64,000 bases of DNA from Streptomonospora alba (GCF_000826685.1 NZ_JROO01000010.1:124001-188000); one strand, 5' to 3'. Positions 1-9,613 are shown, numbered from the stretch's first letter. Notes: generated from the letters alone by a model not told the origin. Numbers and translations: made by a program.

Positions 1-893
1 TCGCCCGCGGGGGTGCCGGCCCCGGGCCCGGCCCCGCTCTCGGTCTCGCCTTCGACGGCAGCCTCGCGGTCGACGCGGACGCGGATGCCCGCGGCCTCGA
101 AGAGGTTCTTCGCGTTCTCCACCTCCGCGGACAGGTTGAGCCGCCGCTGCGCGTAGGCGAGCTCCTTGGTCTGGGCGATGGTGTCGCCGACCAGCTCGTG
201 CACCTCGCTCAGCTCCCGCTCCACCTGGTCGGTGTCTCTGTGTACCAGCTTCCGGGCCAACGCGACCTTCAGCTTCACCACGTGGAGGGTATGGCCCTGG
301 ATGTCGTGCAGGTCGTTGGCGAAACGCACGCGTTCCCGGGCCACGGCCAGCTCCGCGTCGCGCTCCCGGGCCTTCTCCAGTTCTGCGATGAGGTCGGAGA
401 CCATGTGGTCGAGGGTCGCGAAGACGACCCCCACCACGGCGACGCTCAAGGAGCCGACGGAGTATTCGACCAGGGCGCCGGAAACGTCTTCCGGTGTCCT
501 CAGCGTCTTCACGGCGATCACAACCAGGACGAGGGCGACCAGCCCCAGGGCGGCAGCGCGGCGGTGGCGCGGCAGCTGGAAGACGACGACGGTGCCCACG
601 ACGGAGATGCCGAAGGACGCGGACGCGCTGTCCAGCGCCAGTACTCCGAAGATCCACACGGCCGAGGCGACGACCAGGCTGGGAAGCGTGAGGCGATAAT
701 GATGGTCCCCCGACCGTCCCCGGACGGCCAGCACGGCCGCCACCACGCCCAGGACCAGGACTATGACCTGGCCCAGGTTCTCCGCGTTCATCGAGATCAG
801 CAGCGCCCCTACGGCGGAGAGCGACGCGAACACGATGTTGAGGTTGAGCGTCCGCAGTTGTACCTGCGTCACTTCGGTGCGCTCGAACGTCAT
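1..893 (-). CDS. Sensor histidine kinase (NarL-associated type), partial
   Basis: The reading frame is open to the left edge, so the C-terminal ATPase domain is missing. From the ATG at 893, the N-terminal half has several hydrophobic stretches (membrane sensor), followed by an H-box with the residues RFANDLHDIQGH, the HisKA_3 dimerisation/phosphoacceptor motif. It should autophosphorylate on that His and pass phosphate to a LuxR-type regulator, presumably encoded beyond the left edge. The start at 893 has GGAAGG six bases upstream; an in-frame ATG at 974 would add 27 residues and is also possible. It is divergent from the ABC exporter at 1057, an arrangement common for kinase-controlled exporters. 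The family call is firm; the signal is unknown. Confidence 0.85.
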   Translation of the reverse strand, partial: MTFERTEVTQVQLRTLNLNIVFASLSAVGALLISMNAENLGQVIVLVLGVVAAVLAVRGRSGDHHYRLTLPSLVVASAVWIFGVLALDSASASFGISVVGTVVVFQLPRHRRAAALGLVALVLVVIAVKTLRTPEDVSGALVEYSVGSLSVAVVGVVFATLDHMVSDLIAELEKARERDAELAVARERVRFANDLHDIQGHTLHVVKLKVALARKLVHRDTDQVERELSEVHELVGDTIAQTKELAYAQRRLNLSAEVENAKNLFEAAGIRVRVDREAAVEGETESGAGPGAGTPAG

Positions 894-1056
894 GTGGGCC
901 CTTCCGGGAACGAGCAGCGGGGCGCGTCCCAGTATTCTTCCGACCCCGCCGCGCCACCAGTGACCCCATGTCATGTCGTCACCTGGAGAAAGGTCATGGC
1001 GAAGTGGTGACGTGGCCGCACTGCCGGGCAGGCGCGCTGAGGGCTGGAATGGGGAC

Positions 1057-1959
1057 ATGAGCTCCACAGCGACCACACCAGTCATCGACGTCGAACGTCT
1101 GAACGTCGAGTACGGCGACTTCCACGCCGTCAAAGACCTGTCCTTCCAGGTGCAGCGCGGGGAGCTCTACGCCCTGCTCGGCACGAACGGTGCGGGCAAG
1201 ACCTCCGCTCTGGAGACGGTCGAAGGCCACCGCGCCGCCTCCTCGGGCACCGTGCGGGTCTTCGGGCAGAGCCCGCGCGATCGGGCGGCCGTCCGGCCCC
1301 GCACCGGAATCATGCTGCAGGAGAGCGGATTCTCACCGGACCTGACCGTTGCGGAGTCGGTCCGGCTGATCGGCAGGCTCACCCAGCGCACCGACCGGGT
1401 CGAGCGTCTGCTCGACATCGTCGATCTCACGAGCAAGGCCGGGATCAAGGTGTCCCAGCTCTCCGGCGGCGAGAAGCGGCGCCTGGACTTCGCCACCGCC
1501 GTCTACGGGTCCCCGGAACTGGTCTTCTTGGACGAGCCCACCACCGGCCTGGACATCCAGTCCCGGGACCACCTGTGGCACGAAGTGGACCGGCTGCGCG
1601 AGGACGGCTCCACCATCGTCCTCACCACGCACTACCTGGAGGAGGCCCAGCAGCGCGCCGACCGGATCGGGCTCATGCACCGGGGAGTCTTCCACCGTGA
1701 AGGGACCGTCTCCGAACTCACGCGGACCCTGCCCGCCACCGTTCGCTTCTCCCTTCCGTCCTCCGCTCCGGACCTTCCGCTCCCGGCCACGCGCGAGAGT
1801 GACGGAACGTTCCTCGTCGAGACCACCAGTCTGCAGAAGGACCTGCACGTGCTCCTGAACTGGGCACAGGACCGCGCCGTGGAGCTGCGCGAGCTCCAGG
1901 CCGGGCCGACCCGGCTCGACGACGTCTTCCGCTCCATCGGCAGCGAGCAGAACGCGTAG
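1057..1959 (+). CDS. ABC transporter ATP-binding protein (drug/antibiotic exporter type)
   Basis: A 300-residue ATPase with all core motifs: Walker A GTNGAGKTS (residues 42-50), Q-loop MLQES (about 87), signature LSGGE (135-139) and Walker B LVFLDEP (155-161). The C-terminal extension of about 80 residues is typical of ABC-2 exporters of the DrrA/CcmA type. The start at 1057 is preferred over an in-frame start at 973, because homology begins about 8 residues in and GGAATGGGG precedes the ATG. The permease begins 89 bases downstream, so the two form an export unit; the divergent kinase gene suggests signal-dependent control. The substrate cannot be read from sequence. Confidence 0.93.
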   Translation: MSSTATTPVIDVERLNVEYGDFHAVKDLSFQVQRGELYALLGTNGAGKTSALETVEGHRAASSGTVRVFGQSPRDRAAVRPRTGIMLQESGFSPDLTVAESVRLIGRLTQRTDRVERLLDIVDLTSKAGIKVSQLSGGEKRRLDFATAVYGSPELVFLDEPTTGLDIQSRDHLWHEVDRLREDGSTIVLTTHYLEEAQQRADRIGLMHRGVFHREGTVSELTRTLPATVRFSLPSSAPDLPLPATRESDGTFLVETTSLQKDLHVLLNWAQDRAVELRELQAGPTRLDDVFRSIGSEQNA

Positions 1960-2048
1960 ACCGCCGGCCGGTCCGGCCGCCGGCGCCGCTCGCGCCGTCC
2001 GAGCAGTCCGCCACCCACCCCGCACCTTCCGACAAGGGGATTCTCACC

Positions 2049-2765
2049 ATGTTCGCGATCGCTCAGAGCGAGTTGATCCAGGTCTTCCGGAACCGGCTGG
2101 TTCTGGTCACCATGCTCATCGTTCCCGCCGCGTCCAGCGCGTTCTACATGTACTTGCACGACCGCATCCCGGGCCTGGACCTGGGGGCCGTCGCCGCGGT
2201 GCTGATGTTCCTCGTGGTGGCGATGGGGCTTTACACCACCGCCGTGACCACGCTCGCCTCGCGCCGCCAGAACCTCTTCCTCAAGCGTCTGCGCTCCACG
2301 GCGGTGGACGACACCCGCATCCTCTCCGGGCTGCTGCTCCCGGTCACCGCCATCACGATCGTCCAGGTCGCCGTGATCCTGACCGTGCTGTCCGTGGTCG
2401 CCGACCCGCCGGCCGAGCTGCTCCTTTTGGTGGCGGCCGTCCTCGCGACGGTGATCATGATGCTCGGCCTGGCGTTGGCCACAGCCGGGGTGACCAACTC
2501 GCCCGAACACGCCCAGGTGACCACGCTGCCCATCCTCGTCGGTGTACTCGCCGTGTCCGGCTGGGTGGGGTTCAGCGGCACCGAGGAGTTTTCCCTGGTC
2601 AAGCGGATACTCCCCGGCGGCTCCGCCGCCGAACTGGTCGTCAACGCCTGGAACGGCGGGGTCGCCTTCGCGGACTCGCTCGTCCTTCTGGCGCCCACCC
2701 TGGCCTGGGTCGTCGTCGCCGTCGTCCTGGCCACGCGAGTCTTCCGCTGGGAGCCGCGTCGCTGA
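2049..2765 (+). CDS. ABC-2 type transporter permease
   Basis: A 238-residue hydrophobic protein with about six predicted transmembrane segments (for example around residues 18-34, 48-72, 95-117, 125-147, 159-175 and 209-229). It follows the ATPase gene and should form the membrane channel of the same exporter. AAGGGGA lies just upstream of the ATG. Its length and the N-terminal FAIAQSELIQVFRNR match the ABC-2 permease family, which moves drugs, lipids or peptides outward. Confidence 0.9.
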   Translation: MFAIAQSELIQVFRNRLVLVTMLIVPAASSAFYMYLHDRIPGLDLGAVAAVLMFLVVAMGLYTTAVTTLASRRQNLFLKRLRSTAVDDTRILSGLLLPVTAITIVQVAVILTVLSVVADPPAELLLLVAAVLATVIMMLGLALATAGVTNSPEHAQVTTLPILVGVLAVSGWVGFSGTEEFSLVKRILPGGSAAELVVNAWNGGVAFADSLVLLAPTLAWVVVAVVLATRVFRWEPRR

Positions 2766-2859
2766 CGAGCCCGCGAGGGGGCGGTCGGCCGGGTGGTACT
2801 GGCACCTGCGCCCACACACGTCCGCGGCCGCGCTGCGGTCACCGCCCCCGTGGAATTCC

Positions 2860-3170
2860 GCTTCTCCTGTTCCAGCCGTACGCCGGTCTTCGGTCCGGCG
2901 CCGGGACCGTCGCGGGTGCGAACACGCTCTTCTACACCCTCGCGGTGGCGGTGTTCGCGGACCTCGGGCTCCGCGGCCACGTGCGCACCGAGCCTGGCTG
3001 GGGCGGGACGAGGCGCGTGGCGGCGATCGAGGATCGTCCGCCGGCGGACGACATCCTCCGGTCCGCGTGGGACTACCTCGTGGAGAAGCCCCGCGGCGTC
3101 CAGACTGCCCTGGCCGAGAGTCGCCGTCTCCCGCTGCGTCTGCAACGCCGAGTGCGACACCCGAGGAGCA
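2860..3170 (+). pseudogene. Fragment resembling a GPP34 (Golgi phosphoprotein 3-like) domain protein
   Basis: In the frame of codon 2945 the translation includes LLLFQPYAG, then ANTLFYTLAVAVFADLG and RSAWDYLVEKPRG. This looks like the start of an actinobacterial GPP34-family protein (membrane-associated, phosphoinositide-binding fold). No good start codon or ribosome site precedes it, and homology stops near 3170, where the frame runs into an unrelated Excalibur segment in another frame. I call it a decayed remnant. The family assignment rests on pattern recognition alone and is weak. Confidence 0.3.
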
Positions 3171-3441
3171 GCCCGTCGACGAAGACGAGGAGCGGGGACG
3201 AACGGTCAGCCCGGAGCCGGTAGTCCCTGAAACCACGCGCGCCCCCGAGCCCGAACCGGAACCTGAACCCGAGCCTGAGCCTGAGTATGAGCCCGAACCC
3301 GAGCCCGAGCCGGAGCCGGCGCCCCATTACGCGAACTGCGACGCGGCTCGCGCGGCCGGTGCGGCCCCGGTCCATGTCGGCGAGCCCGGGTACGGTCGCC
3401 ATCTCGACCGTGACGGTGACGGGGTCGGCTGCGAAACGTGA
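3067..3441 (+). pseudogene. Excalibur-domain (calcium-binding) protein, 5'-truncated
   Basis: The frame ending at 3441 has a proline/glutamate-rich linker of repeated PE dipeptides (about 3240-3320), then an Excalibur domain. The domain runs from YANCDAARAAG to a terminal DRDGDGVGCE, where the Asp-rich loop binds calcium and the two Cys pair. Such domains usually sit at the C-terminus of secreted actinobacterial proteins after a signal peptide. Here the upstream frame is occupied by the GPP34-like remnant and no signal peptide is visible, so the gene has lost its 5' end. The domain call is good; expression is doubtful. Confidence 0.5.
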
Positions 3442-3981
3442 CGCCCAGGGCCCGGCACTCTCGTGTCGGGCTGCACGCCCGGCGGGTCAGGCGTCGCCGA
3501 ACCGTCGCGGAACGCCCCAACGACCCCGCTGGGCGTGGGCGTGTCGCGGGCCCAGAGCGACAGCGCCTCCTACATGGGGGCGGTGACGATGGACGCATAC
3601 GGGTTCCTGAAAATGGGGGAGGGGTGGTGGCCGTGGTGAGTGCGGCGGCAGCCGCACTCCGCGTTCGCGCGGCGCGGCTATGACGAGGCCGTGGCCCGCT
3701 GCACGGCGGCCAAACCCGTTGAGGGAGTCCGACGAGCACGCCGCGCTCATGCCGGTGGTGGAGGCCCCGTGGTGGGCGTGCGCGCTCGATGAGCGCTTCG
3801 AGTGGATCGGTGACCGAGGGGCCTCCACGCGTGCGATGAGCTTTCGAAAAGCGCCATCCGTCCAAGCAGCCGCCTGGGACGCATGTCTGCCCCTTTGTTC
3901 AAGCCGCTTTTGGTTTCTGCTCGGGTTGCATTGACGCAAGGTGGGGCAGCCCGCTGTGGTGAATCCTACGAACAGCGATAG
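3442..3981. other. Gene-poor stretch
   Basis: No reading frame here has convincing codon use or a recognisable domain. Several short frames end in stops. The composition suggests degraded coding DNA, but I could not name any fragment. Confidence 0.5.
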
Positions 3982-4212
3982 ATGGTGATCGCTATGATCG
4001 AGAAGTTGTCCCAGGCCGGCGTCACCTCCGATATGGCCTACGCCGCAGGGGCTGTCTCCATCGGCCTGAGTGTCTTGGCCTGGTCGGCCTCGAAGGCGAA
4101 GGAAAGAGCCGACACCGATCGTGCCGACCGGTGGGGGATATTCGTTGGCGAATGGGCACCGACGTTCTTCGCGTTGGGCGTCGCACTCCGATTGGAGGAG
4201 ACACGCAAGTAG
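3982..4212 (+). CDS. Small conserved-looking membrane protein
   Basis: A 76-residue protein with a hydrophobic segment around residues 20-37, a charged middle (KAKERADTDRADR) and a second hydrophobic patch (EWAPTFFALGVAL), ending LRLEETRK. The pattern fits a small two-segment membrane protein of unknown role seen in actinomycetes. A second in-frame ATG at 3994 could be the true start; neither has a strong ribosome site. It stands alone between decayed regions. Confidence 0.5.
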   Translation: MVIAMIEKLSQAGVTSDMAYAAGAVSIGLSVLAWSASKAKERADTDRADRWGIFVGEWAPTFFALGVALRLEETRK

Positions 4213-4239
4213 CGCCCGCCCATTGGGGGTGGATAGCGT

Positions 4240-4662
4240 GCCACGGCGCCGGTCTGCGCCGCGAAGGGCGAACGGCCCGTCAGTTGCGGTGTGGGCGCTT
4301 CCGGTGACGCGGTCCTCGGGATTCCGGGCGGTCGGGGTGAAGAACCGCGACACGAGCGCGTGCTCGTCCCCGTCATCGGCCGGTGCGGTGGCGATCAACC
4401 CGCGCCGACCGGTCATGGCGCGGGTCAGGGATGCGAGGTCGGGGCGCAGTGCCTGCACCCGGGTTGCGGTGTCGTAGGCCAGCAGCACGTCGCCCAGCCC
4501 GGTGCGCCCGCTCCAGACGGGTTCGGCGCCTATGGCCGCGCGGGCACCGTCGGGCGGGGCGGCGGCGGACGGCGGGTAGGCGGGCAGGTCGAGCCAGAGG
4601 TAGCCGTCGCCGGGCTCGACGGTGAGCACGCCGGCGCCGGTGCGAAACCGCAGCGGCCCTCA
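4240..4662 (-). pseudogene. PhzF-family isomerase, 3' fragment
   Basis: The minus-strand translation starts GPLRFRTGAGVLTV and continues through YLWLDLPAYPPS, then RPDLASLTRA, RGLIATAP, and the diagnostic EDRVTGSAHT near its end. PhzF-fold isomerases carry DPVTGSAH at this position. The N-terminal half, including the catalytic Glu, is missing, and after VTGSAHTATDGPF the frame loses similarity. It is a dead remnant with no partners nearby. Confidence 0.55.
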
Positions 4663-4832
4663 GCGCGTCCGCACACATAGTGGAGTGTCAGATTTGATCT
4701 GGCCGTTTCCAGGTGCTTCGTCTTCGGTCTGTCCAGTGCGGTACTTTCCGGCACCGGCCGCGAAAATTCCGGGAAAACCGGCCGACGCTCGATATCATCG
4801 GCCCAGAGACGGTCCGATCGGGTCGTCGGGCC

Positions 4833-5087
4833 ATGATCACTGATGTGGTTGCCTTATCAAGACGTGAGCAGAAGGCATCGAGATTGACGGTCGAAGAGTC
4901 CGAGTTCCCTTCGTCGATCGGCAAGGTCGCGCGCCGAGAGTTGGCCGTGCACGGCCTCACCAGGTACGCGCAGTTGGCTGACCGCTCGGAGCGTGAACTG
5001 CTCGACATCCATGGCGTCGGCCCCAAGGCGATCCGCATCCTGCGTGAAGAATTGCGCCTGAGGGGCTTGAGTTTCCGAGATGAGTGA
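4833..5087 (+). CDS. Helix-hairpin-helix domain protein (RNAP alpha-CTD-like)
   Basis: An 84-residue protein whose second half (SSIGKVARRELAVHGL, then ERELLDIHGVGPKAI and LREELRLRGLSF) is a helix-hairpin-helix fold like the RNA polymerase alpha C-terminal domain. GVGPKAI is the hairpin. Such small proteins probably bind DNA non-specifically. The ATG at 4833 is preferred over 4713 because the upstream 40 residues look non-coding. No operon partner is obvious. Confidence 0.6.
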   Translation: MITDVVALSRREQKASRLTVEESEFPSSIGKVARRELAVHGLTRYAQLADRSERELLDIHGVGPKAIRILREELRLRGLSFRDE

Positions 5088-5371
5088 GACCCGGCTCCCG
5101 GACGGTCCAGTGCCAGAGTGGGAGCGGCACCGCGTGGAGTGATCGGCCACTGCTATCGCATCCCTGGGCGACCGTCCCAGGCCGACCAGGCATGCGCCAG
5201 GCGCCTTGGCGTCCGGTCTATCTCGACGCAGCGGGATGCCGAACGCGCACACCGTCAATGAGGGGCGCTACACCCACCGCACGTGCCCGGCCGAGGACGG
5301 GGTTCCCGAAGTCGCGCGAGTCGCCCGGCAGGGGCATCGGATGGCGGGGGATGGGCGAGGTGTAGGAGCAC

Positions 5372-5722
5372 GTGACCCCGACGATGGCAGGAGACGAGAC
5401 GAACGACCGGTCCGCCAATCAGAACAGCCCTGACGACGACACGGACGTGTCCCGGATCAGGGAGGTCTTCACCGAGCTCGAAGCCGCGTTCGCCGCCGCA
5501 CGACGGCGATCCCGGCCGCCCCTGCATTGGGCACCGCAGGGACGGCCGTATCAGTCGGCGCTGGCCGGCCCCGCGAACCGGGACAGCAGCTTGAGTGAGT
5601 CGGCGGCGGAGGAGCCCTCCTCGGTGGTGACCACCGCCACCGACTGCTCCGGTGAGCGGGCAACCGCGAGGAGCTGCTGCGTAACGGTGAGTTCGCCGAC
5701 CAGCGGGTGGCGCAGCCGGTAG
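5372..5722 (+). CDS. Hypothetical protein, doubtful
   Basis: An open frame starting GTG after TAGGAGCAC. Its first 47 residues are acidic then amphipathic (DDDTDVSRIREVFTELEAAF) and look coding. From about 5510 the frame runs antisense to the 3' end of the regulator gene at 5551 and looks random. It may be a truncated small gene. I recognise no family. Confidence 0.25.
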   Translation: MTPTMAGDETNDRSANQNSPDDDTDVSRIREVFTELEAAFAAARRRSRPPLHWAPQGRPYQSALAGPANRDSSLSESAAEEPSSVVTTATDCSGERATARSCCVTVSSPTSGWRSR

Positions 5723-6435
5723 CGGTCCGCCTCGCAGGGCTTGACTCGGTGGTCGCTCCAAAGCTCGGCGAACTCTTCCGACTGGACAGACAGCTCGCCG
5801 ACCAGTGACGCCAGCAGCCCATCCTCCGGGTGGCGGCCCGCGACGAGCCGCAGGCTCCCCACGACCGCTCGTGCCTTGCGCTCCCAGTCGACGTACAGGT
5901 CCCGAGTGTGGGGGTCCAGGAACAGCATCCGCGCCAGGTTCGGCCGGTCCGCGAGGCGGTCCGGTGCGGCCGGGTCCAGGTGCCCGGCGAGCAGCGCATG
6001 GGCCATCGGGTTCCAGGCCAGCACGTCAGTGCGGCGGCCCAGGACCATTGCGGGCACGTCGCCCAGCGAGCGCAACAGGTCGCGGGTAAGGGAGTCGACC
6101 CGCTCCGGCGACGGCCGATTGAGGGGCCGGGGGCGCCGCGCAGCGAGTTCCCGCAGATGCTCGGCCTCGTGTTCGTCCAACCGCAGCGCCCGCGCGATCG
6201 CGTCCAGCACGGCGTCGGAGGCGTTGGCCGAATGCCCCTGCTCCAACCGCGTGTAGTACGACACGCTGACCCCTGCCAACTGCGCGAGCTCCTCGCGCCG
6301 CAGACCGGCCACGCGCCTGCGCCCGGGAAGCGCCGCCGAGCCCACGTCCTCGGGGCGCAACCGTGCCCGCCGCGCCCGCAAGAAGTCGCCCAGCCGGTCC
6401 GCGGCCGTCCACTCGGCCGCCCGAGAAGTCGTCAT
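5551..6435 (-). CDS. XRE-family transcriptional regulator with MmyB-like ligand domain
   Basis: 294 residues. An N-terminal helix-turn-helix (RREELAQLAGVSVSYYTRLEQG, about residues 48-69) is followed by a linker and an MmyB-like ligand-binding domain (from about 110: PAMVLGRRTDVLAWNPMAHALL, later HPLVGELTVTQQLLAVARSPEQ). This is a very common actinomycete regulator that often controls a divergent oxidoreductase or hydrolase. Here the divergent neighbour is the MBL-fold hydrolase at 6580, its likely target. The start is the ATG followed by TTSRAAEWTAADRLGDFL. Confidence 0.9.
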   Translation of the reverse strand: MTTSRAAEWTAADRLGDFLRARRARLRPEDVGSAALPGRRRVAGLRREELAQLAGVSVSYYTRLEQGHSANASDAVLDAIARALRLDEHEAEHLRELAARRPRPLNRPSPERVDSLTRDLLRSLGDVPAMVLGRRTDVLAWNPMAHALLAGHLDPAAPDRLADRPNLARMLFLDPHTRDLYVDWERKARAVVGSLRLVAGRHPEDGLLASLVGELSVQSEEFAELWSDHRVKPCEADRYRLRHPLVGELTVTQQLLAVARSPEQSVAVVTTEEGSSAADSLKLLSRFAGPASAD

Positions 6436-6579
6436 CCCAGCAGCCTAGGCGCGGCTCCCTCGCCTCCGGAACCGCGAGCCTGCCCCTGACGCGGATACGC
6501 ACAGCGGAGGGCTGGCTGCCCCGACACGGGCGACGGATCCTGAGCGGGAAACGACGCCGAGCACGAAGCGGGGCCAGAC

Positions 6580-7494
6580 GTGCAGGAACACAAGCAGGAA
6601 ATCGTGCTGGGTGACGTCACGGTCGCCCGACTCGTGGAGTACTTCGGATCGGTCGACATCGCTCCGCGGACCTTCTTCCCCGAGGCGCCGGAGGAAGCTT
6701 GGCAAAAGCACAGTCCCTGGCTCGCGCCCGACTTCGTCGACGCCGACTCCGACGTCGTCATGAGTGCCATCCAGACCTGGCTGCTGCGCAGCGAGGGCCG
6801 GACCATCCTGATCGACACCGGCGTGGGCAACCACAAGGAACGCCCCTACTCGCCGGTCTGGAGCCGTAGGGAGAGCGACTTCCTGGGCGAGCTGGCCCGG
6901 GCCGGACTCGCGCCCGAGGACGTCGACCTGGTGGTCAACACCCATCTCCACGTCGACCATGTCGGCTGGAACACCCGCCTCGCGGGCCGCGAATGGGTGC
7001 CCACGTTCCCCAATGCCACCTACCTGATGCCGAAGGCGGACTTCGACTTCTGGAATCCGGCGAACGGCCACACCCCGAACCTGGGCCGCGGAAACCAGAA
7101 CGTGTTCGAGGACAGTGTGGCCCCGGTATTCGCGGCCGGGCAGGCGCTGCTGTGGGAGGACGGCCACACCGTCGACGCCAACCTGCACCTGGAGGCCGCG
7201 CCAGGGCACACGCCGGGTTCCTCGGTGGTTCGGATGGCTTCGGGCGGCGACCGCGCGCTCTTCGTCGGGGACCTGGTGCACACCGCGCTGCAGATTGTGG
7301 AGCCCGACGCCAGCAGTTGCTTCTGCGAAGACCCCGCTGAGTCCCGTGCCACCCGGCGCCGGCTGCTGGGCGAGGCCGCCGACACCCGCGCACTACTGTT
7401 CCCCGCCCACCTGGGCGGACACGGCGGAGCAGAGGTCACCCGGGAGGGCGACACGTTCGCCATCGGGGAGTGGGCGCCCTTCGCCCGGATCTGA
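6580..7494 (+). CDS. MBL-fold metallo-hydrolase
   Basis: A 304-residue metallo-beta-lactamase-fold enzyme. The metal-binding motif HLHVDH (H122, H124, D126, H127) is intact, with later ligands around GHTPGSS and the C-terminal HLGGHGG. The family hydrolyses lactones, thioesters or beta-lactam-like bonds; the substrate cannot be read here. It begins with GTG and has a weak ribosome site. It is divergent from the XRE regulator and followed after 88 bases by the carboxylesterase, so it probably shares one regulated transcript with it. Confidence 0.88.
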   Translation: MQEHKQEIVLGDVTVARLVEYFGSVDIAPRTFFPEAPEEAWQKHSPWLAPDFVDADSDVVMSAIQTWLLRSEGRTILIDTGVGNHKERPYSPVWSRRESDFLGELARAGLAPEDVDLVVNTHLHVDHVGWNTRLAGREWVPTFPNATYLMPKADFDFWNPANGHTPNLGRGNQNVFEDSVAPVFAAGQALLWEDGHTVDANLHLEAAPGHTPGSSVVRMASGGDRALFVGDLVHTALQIVEPDASSCFCEDPAESRATRRRLLGEAADTRALLFPAHLGGHGGAEVTREGDTFAIGEWAPFARI

Positions 7495-7582
7495 GGGCCG
7501 ACCGGCTCGTCGCGGCGAGTCGGCACCGGCGGCAGCGTCGCCGAAGCCGGTACCAGCGAACAGCACAGAGCAGGAGTGCGCA

Positions 7583-9022
7583 GTGTCCGATCCGATCGTG
7601 ACGACCACCAAGGGGGCCGTCCGCGGCAGCGCCGACGGCGCCGCGGTCCGCTTCCTTTCCATCCCCTACGCGGCGGCGCCCGCCGGCGCCGACCGGTTCG
7701 CCCCGCCCGAGCCGCCCCTCCCCTGGCCGAACGTGCGCGACGCGACGTCGCCGGGACCCACCGCGCCGCAGCCCCGCCGGGACGCCTTCGGGGAACTGGA
7801 CATGTCCCCCTACTTCGGCCCCGGCTGGGTGCAGGGCGAGGAGTACCTGACCGTGAACATCTGGTCCCCGAACAGGGCCGACCGCAGTCCGGTACTGGTA
7901 TTCGTGCACGGCGGGGGGTTCGTCGCCGGCTCGAACCGTGCCCCTCTGCACGACGGCGAGGCCTTCGCCCGCGACGGCGTCGTCCTCGTAACGCTGAATT
8001 ACCGGCTCGGTGTCGCCGGGTTCCTGGACCTGCCCGGGGCGCCGCGCAACCGGGGGCTGCTCGATGTGTTGGCGGCCTTGCAGTGGGTGCAGCACAACAT
8101 CGCGGCTTTCGGCGGCGACCCCGGAAACGTCACATTGGCGGGCCAATCGGCCGGCGCGACGACGGTCGCGGGTGTGCTGGCCGATCCGCGGGCCGAAAAC
8201 CTGTTCCATCGGGCGATCGTGCAGAGCGGCAGCGGGCTGGGCGCGTTCTCCCCCGAGCAGGGCGCACGGGTGACCCGAGCAGCCGCAGAGACGCTGGGTG
8301 TGGCACCGGACGCGGAGGGCTTCGCCGCGGTGCCCGACGAGGATCTGGTCGCGGTCGTCCCCCGAATCGCGGGACTCGACCTGCGCACGGAACACCGCTT
8401 CGACCCGCTCATGGGACTCAGCCCGTTCAGCCTGGTACTGGACCGCCAACCGGCCGAAAGCCGCCTGGCCGACGTCGACCTACTCGTCGGCACCAACGCC
8501 GAGGAAGGCAACCTCTACCTCGCGCCGCAAGGCGACCTGTCCGCATCGACCGCCGAGGATGTGCATGACACCGCTGCCCGCGCCCACCGCGCCCCCGACC
8601 GGCTCGTCGCGGCCTATCAGGCGCGGCGGCCGGGCGCCGGCCCCGGCGAGCTGCGGTCGGCCATCCTGGGCGACGCGCTGTTCGGCGTCGGTACCCGCAG
8701 GCTCGCCGAGGCGCACGGCGGCGCCCACGTCTACGAATTCGCCTGGAGGTCGAGCGCTCTCGACGGGCAACTCGGGGCGGCGCACGCGATGGAGTTGCCG
8801 TTCGTGTTCGACCGGCTGAACGTTTCAGGGCTGCGCGGCCCGCAGGCGATGACGGGGCCGGACGGGGCGCCGGAAGCGTTGGCCGAGGAGATGCACGCGG
8901 CGTGGACCGGATTCGCCCGCACCGGGGATCCGGGGTGGCCGCGGTTCGGAGCGGGCGGCCGGATCCGCCGGTTCGGTGCGGTTTCGGCGACTACCGAAGC
9001 GCGGGACCTGTCCGCCTGGTAG
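7583..9022 (+). CDS. Carboxylesterase (type B family)
   Basis: 479 residues from a GTG with AGGAG six bases upstream. It has the alpha/beta-hydrolase signature of type B carboxylesterases: oxyanion motif HGGGF (109-113), nucleophile GQSAG (S189), the acid region GTNAEEGN and a C-terminal His in HAMELPFVF. It should hydrolyse ester or carbamate bonds in small molecules; there is no signal peptide, so it is cytosolic. It follows the MBL hydrolase and may act with it in breaking down a lactone or ester compound. Confidence 0.92.
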   Translation: MSDPIVTTTKGAVRGSADGAAVRFLSIPYAAAPAGADRFAPPEPPLPWPNVRDATSPGPTAPQPRRDAFGELDMSPYFGPGWVQGEEYLTVNIWSPNRADRSPVLVFVHGGGFVAGSNRAPLHDGEAFARDGVVLVTLNYRLGVAGFLDLPGAPRNRGLLDVLAALQWVQHNIAAFGGDPGNVTLAGQSAGATTVAGVLADPRAENLFHRAIVQSGSGLGAFSPEQGARVTRAAAETLGVAPDAEGFAAVPDEDLVAVVPRIAGLDLRTEHRFDPLMGLSPFSLVLDRQPAESRLADVDLLVGTNAEEGNLYLAPQGDLSASTAEDVHDTAARAHRAPDRLVAAYQARRPGAGPGELRSAILGDALFGVGTRRLAEAHGGAHVYEFAWRSSALDGQLGAAHAMELPFVFDRLNVSGLRGPQAMTGPDGAPEALAEEMHAAWTGFARTGDPGWPRFGAGGRIRRFGAVSATTEARDLSAW

Positions 9023-9127
9023 GCGGCGCGCACCGTCACCGCCGTCTGCGGCGCGATCAGACCGTGGCCCCCTACTCCGGGATCGCCGTCGGTTGCTGCC
9101 CAACCACACCCCCGCGAGGAGGCACAC

Positions 9128-9480
9128 ATGATCGCCCTCGTCCACACCGGATTGCAGATGCCCCACACCCGCATCCGGGTCACCGGCCTCCACCAGCTCG
9201 AAACCCCGACCGGCGTCACCGGGACCGCACCCCTATGCGAGCAGGACCGGCGGCTCGGCACCATCACCGGCCCCAACGGCGGAGCCGCCCACTACCAACC
9301 CAGCGACCGCCATGCACGCAGGACTTCATCGCCCAATGCCGCAGCCGCGAGAACCATCCTGTCGACGAGGACGCCGTCCTCAGCTCCCTGAGCGATGAGT
9401 ACGGATCCGGCGCACGCGTGGCCCGCGCCGACGCCGACCACATCCACTCGTGCGCAGCTTCGACCGGCGTCCTCGTACGG
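9128..9480 (+). pseudogene. Hypothetical protein disrupted by a frameshift
   Basis: A strong ribosome site (GAGGAGG) precedes an ATG encoding about 60 residues (MIALVHTGLQMPHTRIRVTG onward, to HYQPSDRHA). Near 9315-9325 coding character switches frame, continuing as QDFIAQCRSRENHPVDEDA and ARADADHIHSC. The two halves look like one protein split by a one-base indel. I cannot name the family; it resembles proteins of actinomycete mobile elements. Confidence 0.4.
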
Positions 9481-9613
9481 CCGGGTCCTGGGCCTGCTCA
9501 CCCAGGGGCCCGCCGAGCAGCTTGGCGGCTCGAAGCGTTGCAACCGGACACGTAACAACACTAGGGTGGCTCTTATCTGATATTTGAGTCTTATTTAAGA
9601 ATTGAGGGTCATT

